The translations under genes and the position numbers were made by a program. A DNA stretch of 5,516 bases from an uncultured Candidatus Saccharibacteria bacterium (GTDB lineage: Bacteria; Patescibacteria; Saccharimonadia; Saccharimonadales; UBA10212): NCBI GenBank assembly GCA_946478715.1, contig CAMLDA010000046.1, positions 1 to 5,516 of the forward strand. Direction: 5' to 3'. The notes beneath the pieces are model-generated. The model did no database searches. It was not told the DNA's origin and saw only the letters and a list, made by a program, of their open reading frames with translations. This document shows positions 1 through 4,347 of this stretch, piece by piece (within the stretch, counting starts at the first letter, position 1; every line of letters starts with the position of its first letter).

Positions 1-921
1 TATGGTTGCGGGGTTTACGGTGGGGTCCGCCGGGTAAGGGTGGACGGCCAGCAGGAAATCAGGGTCGGTTACGCCGAAACCTTTCAGCGCCTGGTCGAAA
101 TCCTTTAAGAATCCCAGATAATCATGGCTGCTGACCGCCAGTGCGCCCACAACATGCTCTAAGGTGAAGCTGTGGGGCGTTCCCTCGAAAGCATGGTTTA
201 TATCATCGGAAATCTTGGCGTAGGTAGGTATAGCTTTGGATTCAAGATAGGCATACTTTTTGGCAGGATCGGTATTGGAATTAAAATCTTCACTGTTAAC
301 TTCGTCAAAATCACCAACCATTACCTTATCCAGCGGCTGTTCTACGCAGGCAGTGCCGCCCGGTCCGGAGTGGGCGGTGTCCGGCCCGGCAATATCCATC
401 AGCATGGTTTTAACGACGCTCAGGTACCTGGAGACTCCGCCGGCATTGCTAGGCACATAGTTATGCTTAATAACTTTCTTTCCTTTTTCAGTGACACTTT
501 GTACTCCGAGGGTGGTAATTTCGAGGATAAGGTTATTTTCGCGGGCGGCTTCGGCGGCATTGCAAAGGCGGGGCAGGTCGAAGCTGAATTCGGCCTGGCT
601 CTGGTTGTAGGGCTGAAAGATACGCACGGTATTGGCGTTAGTATCGGCAATGTCATGAGCCGCCTGCCGAGCCTGATTCAGATCAGGGACCCAGATGCGG
701 TTGGAAGTAATACCCACGTATTCAAGAGGATGAGCCGCAGCGGCGGCTTCGGAGGGGCTAGCCTGGGCTTTATTAGGCCGGGCGGTAGCGGCCGTCAAAG
801 CTGCCGCCATCACACCCAGGGAAAGGCCGACCTTGGCAAGCAGCTGTTTACGGGGTTTCCAGATATCGGCGGCACTAACCGCAATATCTCTCCCAATTTC
901 TTGAGGCAGTTCGTGAGTCAT
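1..921 (-). CDS. Exported TIM-barrel glycoside hydrolase-like protein (C-terminus beyond window)
   Basis: The minus strand is open from an ATG at 919-921 to the left edge (307 codons, no stop). Residues 1-54 form an export signal: a long polar n-region with KPRK near residue 30, a hydrophobic stretch at 31-47, and an AQA cleavage motif before S55. The mature part looks like a (beta/alpha)8 barrel. NTVRIFQPY (about 97-105) is an early barrel strand, and LCNAAEAARENNLILEITTL (119-138) is a helix and strand typical of clan GH-A-like enzymes. VMVGDFDEVNSEDF (200-213) sits where the family has a GNEPN-type motif, making E207 the likely acid/base. LLAVHPYPADP (290-300) matches the HPYP strand end near the active site. 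The second catalytic acid would lie beyond the edge. C120 and C192 could form a disulfide. Fold and general enzyme class are likely; substrate is unknown. D206 replaces the usual Asn before the acid/base, so reduced or altered activity is possible. The ATG has no good Shine-Dalgarno next to it, but no other start lies between it and the TAG at 979-981. Confidence 0.72.
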   Translation of the reverse strand, partial: MTHELPQEIGRDIAVSAADIWKPRKQLLAKVGLSLGVMAAALTAATARPNKAQASPSEAAAAAHPLEYVGITSNRIWVPDLNQARQAAHDIADTNANTVRIFQPYNQSQAEFSFDLPRLCNAAEAARENNLILEITTLGVQSVTEKGKKVIKHNYVPSNAGGVSRYLSVVKTMLMDIAGPDTAHSGPGGTACVEQPLDKVMVGDFDEVNSEDFNSNTDPAKKYAYLESKAIPTYAKISDDINHAFEGTPHSFTLEHVVGALAVSSHDYLGFLKDFDQALKGFGVTDPDFLLAVHPYPADPTVNPATI

Positions 922-950
922 TTCTTGGATTGTGGCTATAAGAAGTATGT

Positions 951-980
951 GGAGGCCGGGCGGGTGCCCGGCGACCTCCT
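951..980 (-). promoter_or_regulatory. GC hairpin sequestering a displaced Shine-Dalgarno
   Basis: In the minus-strand transcript a perfect AGGAGGT (974-980) is followed by GCCGGGC (966-972), loop ACCC, GCCCGGC (955-961) and then CTCC (951-954). The 7-bp stem is perfect, and GGAG of the Shine-Dalgarno can pair with CTCC to extend it past a 3-nt bulge. The Shine-Dalgarno lies about 52 nt from the hydrolase ATG, and no ATG, GTG or TTG lies between them. No U-run follows the stem, so it is not a standard intrinsic terminator. It may be a translational control element, an RNA-stability hairpin ending the upstream message, or a relic. The structure is seen; the role is inferred. Confidence 0.45.
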
Positions 981-993
981 ATAGCTTAAGAGA

Positions 994-1023
994 ATTTTAA
1001 CAGATGAAATGGTCCTCTAACAA
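994..1023 (-). promoter_or_regulatory. Candidate sigma70-type promoter for the hydrolase gene
   Basis: On the minus strand TTGTTA (1018-1023) and TAAAAT (994-999) are separated by 18 bp; the -10 matches the consensus at 5 of 6 positions and the -35 at 4 of 6. Transcription would start near 987, just before the AGGAGGT at 974-980, giving a 5' leader of about 65 nt that begins with the GC hairpin. The gene could also be reached by read-through from the repeat-protein gene ending at 1027, because no intrinsic terminator is visible between them. Confidence 0.4.
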
Positions 1024-1026
1024 AAA

Positions 1027-3066
1027 TCACGAGCGCTTTAACGGCAGTACGGTTACCGAATGAAGGTGGCGGCGCGTGAGGGCCGCCTGGCGCTGGGAAT
1101 AGATTTCCGGGACCGTGAGGGCACCGGCAAGCAGCAGCAGTCCGCCGCCGGTCCATAGCAGGGGGTTGCCGCCTGAGCCGGCCTGAGTAAAGGGTCCAGG
1201 TCCAGCCGGCGTGTCCACCGAAGCTATGACAGCGCCGTTCCGGTTGCGGGTATCGCTGCCGACAGATGCCGCCGCGGCTGAGGCCAAGGGCACCAGTTTA
1301 TAGCTTTTTTGCGATGAGGTACCGGCAGCAGGTACGAAACCGAAGACATTAACGGCTCTGACGGTGCCGCCGGCCGGGCCTGACCCCTTTAAAGTTAAAC
1401 TAAGAACGCTGGGAGGCTTATTACCGGCAGAGGTGTTTATGCCAAAGCTGCCGTTCCAGCTGCCGAACACGTTGATGAAGAGCACGCCCAGCCAGTTGCT
1501 TAGAGACAGGCTGCTCATGCTGATATTCAGTAAATTGACGCTGGCGGTGGCGTTCCCGCTGGCCGCGTTTCCGGCCTTGGTATTTTCAGATACCGTGGCG
1601 CTGCCAGAGGTAGATTGGGCGGTAATGTTGTTGTTGATACTGCTTATGTTCTGGTAATTAAGGTTTGTGTCCGAAGAGGCGCTTGTTCCTGCCGGCGAGG
1701 ACGGGCCTTGGCTGGTCAGGCCGCCGCCAAGGGCGGCGGCAGTGGAGCCGCCGGGAGAATTAACTATCATCCCAACCCATTTGCCCAGCACGTTCACGAA
1801 GACCAGCAGGGCGTCGCTGCCGATAACCTGCTGCCCGGTCAGGTTCAGGACCGTAAGATTGGTCTGGGCCTTACCGGTTGCGGCATTGCCCCCGGAAGTG
1901 TTGTTGGAAACGGCGGCGCCGCCGCTTACGGCGCTTAAGGTGACGGTGTTGGTTACGGAAGAAGAGTTGCTCAGATTAGCCGTGAGGCTGTTGCTTTGCG
2001 AGCCGCTGACCGGTGAGGAAGATGATTGGGTGATAACCGGGGCTCCGCCGCTGGCCAACAGGGAATTAAGGGCGCCTTCCGGCAGCAGGATGTCTCCATC
2101 CAGGCTGCCGTAGATGTTAACGGTTCCCATAAAGGAGCTGCCGCTGCCGATGACGGAATTTATGACGTTCATGACGTTGGCTATGACATCGGCATTCCCG
2201 GAAGCAGCGTTGCCGGCAGAAGTGTTCTGAACTACAGCGGCATTGCCGCTTGCAGCGCTTAGGTTTATATCATTATTTATCTGGCCGCTGACAGCGGTGT
2301 TTATAGTCAGATCGGTGGAAGAGGCAGCCGGGCTGATAGTTCCTGACGACACGATTTTAGAAGGGTCTATGGTGATATCGCCCTGGACGTTGCCGTAAAT
2401 ATTCTGGGTAAAGCTTACCAGGCCACTCTGCAGCGGGACGGCCGAAGACATCAGCAGGTTGATGACGGTAGCAGTATCGGCGGCGTTCCCGGAAGTGGCG
2501 CTGCCTGCAGTAGTGTTGCCTGAAACAGTGGCGCTGCCGCTTACCGCGGTCTGGCTTAGGCTATTGCTGATAGAAGCGTTATAGAAGTTGTCGTACAGGC
2601 CTTTGGTATCCGACACCGTACTGGCCGGCGAGGACGGGCCTGACGCGGCCGCCGGAGGTGTCTGTGCGGCTGCCGGAGCGCCTGTGGTAGGCGCGCCGGC
2701 CGGCGGCTGGCTCACGCTGATGGGATTCGGCACATATTTGTCCTGGGCGGCATCGTAAACCCACTGGGTGGTGTCCCAGCGGCCGGTTGCCGGATTATAG
2801 CTGTATGTCAAAGGCGTGATGGGCGTAGCCTGGCCGGTGGCCGGGTCCCATATGTAATAAGCGTTCTTCCACATCCCCGTTAAAGAGTCATAGGTATAAG
2901 TCTTGGCGTCCGGCCCCTGGGGCGTGTTTGGGCCGGTATGGCCGGACGGCGCGGTATCTGCCGCGGCACCGGTGTCCGCCCACGTCTGCAAAGGGAAAGT
3001 GAATACTAATGAGATGGCGGCCAGGATAATAAGCGATTTTTTGGCAATCAAAACTACTCCAGACAT
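1027..3066 (-). CDS. Secreted, membrane-anchored repeat protein (679 aa)
   Basis: No named family is recognised. Residues 1-30 are a signal peptide (IAKK, hydrophobic core 11-24, cleavage after TWA30). Residues 55-113 hold paired aromatic units: TYTYDSLTGMW, YYIWDPATGQ, TYSYNPATGRW and QWVYDAAQDKYVPN. A Pro/Ala/Ser linker follows (about 117-150). Four modules come next, with a 20-residue core at 176-195, 273-292, 381-400 and 487-506 (consensus SGsAtVsxNTsaGnAaSGnA). About 20-30 residues later each has a hydrophobic strand: NIYGNVQGDI, NIYGSLDGDI, VNVLGKWVGMI, INVFGSWNGSF. A lone VNVFG at 572-576 may be a decayed fifth. A hydrophobic segment at 635-652 followed by SQRQ...TRRH suggests C-terminal membrane anchoring; no LPXTG motif is present. 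The composition (Ser, Thr, Asn, Ala, Gly) and alternating pattern suggest a beta-rich stack outside the cell. The start is fixed by AAGGAGGA just upstream. It follows the 185-residue relative after 93 bp, probably in one operon. A structural or adhesive surface role is inferred only. Confidence 0.85.
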   Translation of the reverse strand: MSGVVLIAKKSLIILAAISLVFTFPLQTWADTGAAADTAPSGHTGPNTPQGPDAKTYTYDSLTGMWKNAYYIWDPATGQATPITPLTYSYNPATGRWDTTQWVYDAAQDKYVPNPISVSQPPAGAPTTGAPAAAQTPPAAASGPSSPASTVSDTKGLYDNFYNASISNSLSQTAVSGSATVSGNTTAGSATSGNAADTATVINLLMSSAVPLQSGLVSFTQNIYGNVQGDITIDPSKIVSSGTISPAASSTDLTINTAVSGQINNDINLSAASGNAAVVQNTSAGNAASGNADVIANVMNVINSVIGSGSSFMGTVNIYGSLDGDILLPEGALNSLLASGGAPVITQSSSSPVSGSQSNSLTANLSNSSSVTNTVTLSAVSGGAAVSNNTSGGNAATGKAQTNLTVLNLTGQQVIGSDALLVFVNVLGKWVGMIVNSPGGSTAAALGGGLTSQGPSSPAGTSASSDTNLNYQNISSINNNITAQSTSGSATVSENTKAGNAASGNATASVNLLNISMSSLSLSNWLGVLFINVFGSWNGSFGINTSAGNKPPSVLSLTLKGSGPAGGTVRAVNVFGFVPAAGTSSQKSYKLVPLASAAAASVGSDTRNRNGAVIASVDTPAGPGPFTQAGSGGNPLLWTGGGLLLLAGALTVPEIYSQRQAALTRRHLHSVTVLPLKRS
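1441..2595 (-). repeat. Four tandem protein modules (about 97-108 residue period)
   Basis: The four modules of the 679-residue protein cover roughly residues 158-232, 254-326, 360-434 and 468-542. Core motifs start at residues 176, 273, 381 and 487, so the spacing is 97, 108 and 106 residues. The core length is constant (20 residues) while linkers vary. Codons have diverged between copies, so this is an old duplication rather than a recent DNA repeat. Confidence 0.85.
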
Positions 3067-3070
3067 ATAG

Positions 3071-3078
3071 TCCTCCTT
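3071..3078 (-). promoter_or_regulatory. Shine-Dalgarno of the 679-residue gene
   Basis: On the minus strand AAGGAGGA is followed by CTAT and then the ATG at 3064-3066. It is a full match to the anti-Shine-Dalgarno at normal spacing and decides the start. The 93-bp gap to the preceding gene is GC-rich, contains a small inverted repeat (GGCGG/CCGCC, 3101-3112) and shows no U-tract terminator in the minus direction, consistent with co-transcription. Confidence 0.8.
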
Positions 3079-3159
3079 GTAAATTGGATCAGACCGGGCA
3101 GGCGGGGCCGCCGGGACGGGGTGCTATTTATCCGGGCGGGCCGCGCCTTTTTACGACTC

Positions 3160-3717
3160 TTAGTTAGTTACAGAGATCGTTGTGCTTGCGGTGTTGGTGT
3201 TGCTGGCGTTGCCGCTGGTAGCCGAACCGCCGGTAGTGTTGTGCGAAACGCTCGCGTTACCGGAGTAGGCATTCTGGGTGCTGCCGCTGTAGACATGGAT
3301 GTCGTTGTCGTTATTCACACGAGTATAGTTGCTCGAGCGAACATGGATAGCGCTATCCGGTCCCGCGGTGCTCAGGCTCCCAGTGCCGCTGCTTGAGCCG
3401 CCCACCGTGCTGGTGTTCTTTACCGACACGCTGGCGGTCATAGCGCTGCTGTTGGCAGCCGACCCGCTGGCGGCAGAGCCGCCGGTGGTATTGCCTTTGA
3501 CCTTGGCGTTACCGGTTGACGACTCCTGATGGTTGGTGGTCGTCAGCCTGACATGGTTGTCGTTGTCCCATGCCTGGTAGTTATGGGCATGAATCCTTAT
3601 CGGACTATCAGGCCCTTGAGTGGTGACCGAACTGGCTCCGGCCACTCCCGCTATGCCGGCTCCGGCGATACTAAGCGCCGAAACCACAGCCGCGGTATTC
3701 CGTAGAAGCTTGATCAT
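3160..3717 (-). CDS. Small secreted two-module repeat protein (185 aa)
   Basis: No named family is recognised. A signal peptide is clear: MIKLLRN, hydrophobic core 9-26, and AGA28 before S29. The mature protein is almost only two copies of one module, residues 35-101 and 119-185, offset by exactly 84 residues. Each starts GPDS(P/A)I, continues with a basic/aromatic strand (RIHAHNYQAW or HVRSSNYTRV), then an Asp/Asn cluster (DNDNHVRL or NNDNDIHV), then the core GNAxVxxNTTGGSAxSGxAxN, and ends SVKN or SVTN. The protein stops exactly at the end of the second module, so unlike its neighbour it has no membrane anchor and is probably released or bound non-covalently. The core is the same as in the 679-residue protein next door, which points to a shared ancestor and probably a shared structure. 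The acidic clusters could bind Ca2+, but this is a guess. The start is set by GGAGGA three bases upstream of the ATG. Confidence 0.85.
   Translation of the reverse strand: MIKLLRNTAAVVSALSIAGAGIAGVAGASSVTTQGPDSPIRIHAHNYQAWDNDNHVRLTTTNHQESSTGNAKVKGNTTGGSAASGSAANSSAMTASVSVKNTSTVGGSSSGTGSLSTAGPDSAIHVRSSNYTRVNNDNDIHVYSGSTQNAYSGNASVSHNTTGGSATSGNASNTNTASTTISVTN
3163..3615 (-). repeat. Two-copy protein module, 84-residue offset
   Basis: Copy 1 spans about 3415-3615 and copy 2 about 3163-3363, separated by a Ser/Gly/Thr linker (residues 102-118). Both run from GPDS to a terminal S-V-x-N. The conserved core GNxxVxxNTTGGSA is at residues 69-82 and 153-166. The amino-acid match is strong but the DNA has drifted. 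Confidence 0.85.
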
Positions 3718-3720
3718 ACT

Positions 3721-3726
3721 TCCTCC
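3721..3726 (-). promoter_or_regulatory. Shine-Dalgarno of the 185-residue gene
   Basis: GGAGGA on the minus strand is followed by AGT and the ATG at 3715-3717. The match is strong and supports this start and real translation of the small repeat protein. Confidence 0.75.
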
Positions 3727-3745
3727 CCCTAAGATTAGGTTTGAT

Positions 3746-3781
3746 ATTATCCGGACTGATAGCCCGGCCCCATAAGATAAT
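3746..3781. repeat. Nested imperfect inverted repeat upstream of the 185-residue gene
   Basis: ATTATC (3746-3751) and GATAAT (3776-3781) are perfect inverted copies. Between them CCGG (3751-3754) and CCGG (3764-3767), with CT/AG inside, form a second small stem around GAT. The element would lie in the 5' leader or promoter region of the minus-strand gene. It could be an operator or an mRNA leader hairpin. I found no convincing -35/-10 pair for the gene, so its role is open. Confidence 0.3.
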
Positions 3782-4033
3782 GTCTTTCTTATGAAGCCGA
3801 GGTTTCAGATGCGTCTATACTCCTAATTCCTCCGGGTAGCAGGGGATATCAAAGAGCATGGCCTCACCAAAATTGATACTAGAATTCTAAGAGATATCTT
3901 ATGGATATTCCGTAACTACAAGCGTTTGAAAACGTAATAAATCTAACACCTCGGGTCCAGGGTTGCTTATGGCGCTTGATTTTCATTGTGCCAACAGGTG
4001 CCATTTTGTAGGAATTATTACATCAAAAGAGGT
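3782..4033. other. Non-coding divergent intergenic region
   Basis: This stretch separates the minus-strand secreted-protein genes from the plus-strand 23S promoter. It is A+T-rich in places and lacks a credible gene, a tRNA or a 16S 3' end (no CACCTCC-type sequence on the plus strand). Two GATATC sites (3844-3849 and 3892-3897) and a small CGTTT/AAACG palindrome near 3922-3933 are the only patterns. The A+T-rich part just before 4034 could act as an UP element for the rRNA promoter. The promoter of the 185-residue gene is presumably here but cannot be placed. Confidence 0.5.
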
Positions 4034-4062
4034 TTGACTACCTCTGTTAAAATTGCTAATAT
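4034..4062 (+). promoter_or_regulatory. Promoter of the 23S rRNA transcript
   Basis: TTGACT (4034-4039) and TAATAT (4057-4062) are separated by exactly 17 bp. The -35 matches the consensus at 5 of 6 positions and the -10 at 4 of 6. An A+T-rich stretch precedes the -35. Transcription would start near 4069-4070, giving a leader of about 280 nt before 23S. The position just ahead of a run of hairpins and an rRNA gene with no 16S upstream supports its assignment. Confidence 0.65.
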
Positions 4063-4069
4063 TTATGCA

Positions 4070-4347
4070 GGACGTTTGAGTACGGCCAGTCGACCATGCC
4101 CGACGACGGTCAAGACCTTCTGGGCTTACTCAAACCACTTATCCTACAATCTATGTTCGAATCGGTGCGTGGGATTGTGAGTGAGTCTGCAACTTGAAAA
4201 TTAGGCCCTGCAGACGCGAATATGAGTCCGCGTGTGCAGGATGTTAAAGCAAATGACAGACGAGTCTATTGGTGTTTGCCAATAGCTAGTCAATTTGCAC
4301 AATCACAAGCAGATTCAGTCTTTCGGCTGAGTCTGTGTAACGTAAAA
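4070..4347 (+). other. Structured leader of the 23S rRNA precursor
   Basis: The leader holds at least four stems. (1) GTTTGAGTA (4074-4082) pairs perfectly with TACTCAAAC (4127-4135) and encloses a smaller structure including GACC/GGTC. (2) CCTGCAgACGCG (4207-4218) pairs with CGCGTgTGCAGG (4229-4240) with one mismatch. (3) CTATTGG (4266-4272) pairs with CCAATAG (4279-4285). (4) An 11-bp stem, 4310-4320 with 4325-4335, has two G-U pairs and a TTTC loop. The first stem begins within a few bases of the inferred transcript start. Such structures usually serve rRNA folding, RNase III-type processing or antitermination. I saw no canonical boxA (TGCTCTTTA) on the plus strand. Confidence 0.6.

Noticed and set aside
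172..984. Long plus-strand open frame (270 codons)
   Set aside because: It lies opposite the hydrolase gene, whose minus-strand frame has a signal peptide and barrel motifs. The plus-strand product is low-complexity with no start context, a shadow of GC-biased codons.
1364..2262. Several plus-strand open frames
   Set aside because: They are antisense to the repetitive Ala/Gly/Ser/Thr codons of the 679-residue gene, with no ribosome binding sites and no recognisable protein features.
1441..2595. CRISPR-like or DNA-level tandem repeat array
   Set aside because: The periodicity is in the protein; the nucleotide copies are divergent and spacers and repeats are not constant in length.
3130..3152. 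Plus-strand GGCG/CGCC stem followed by TTTTT, like an intrinsic terminator
   Set aside because: The stem is only about 4 bp and no plus-strand gene lies upstream. It would matter only if an antisense transcript exists, for which there is no evidence.
4152..4168. GTTCGAATC resembling a tRNA T-arm
   Set aside because: The flanking bases do not form a 5-bp T-stem and no acceptor, D-arm or anticodon arm can be placed around it.
3986..4180. Plus-strand 64-codon open frame
   Set aside because: It spans the rRNA promoter and the structured leader, has no Shine-Dalgarno, and its product looks random.
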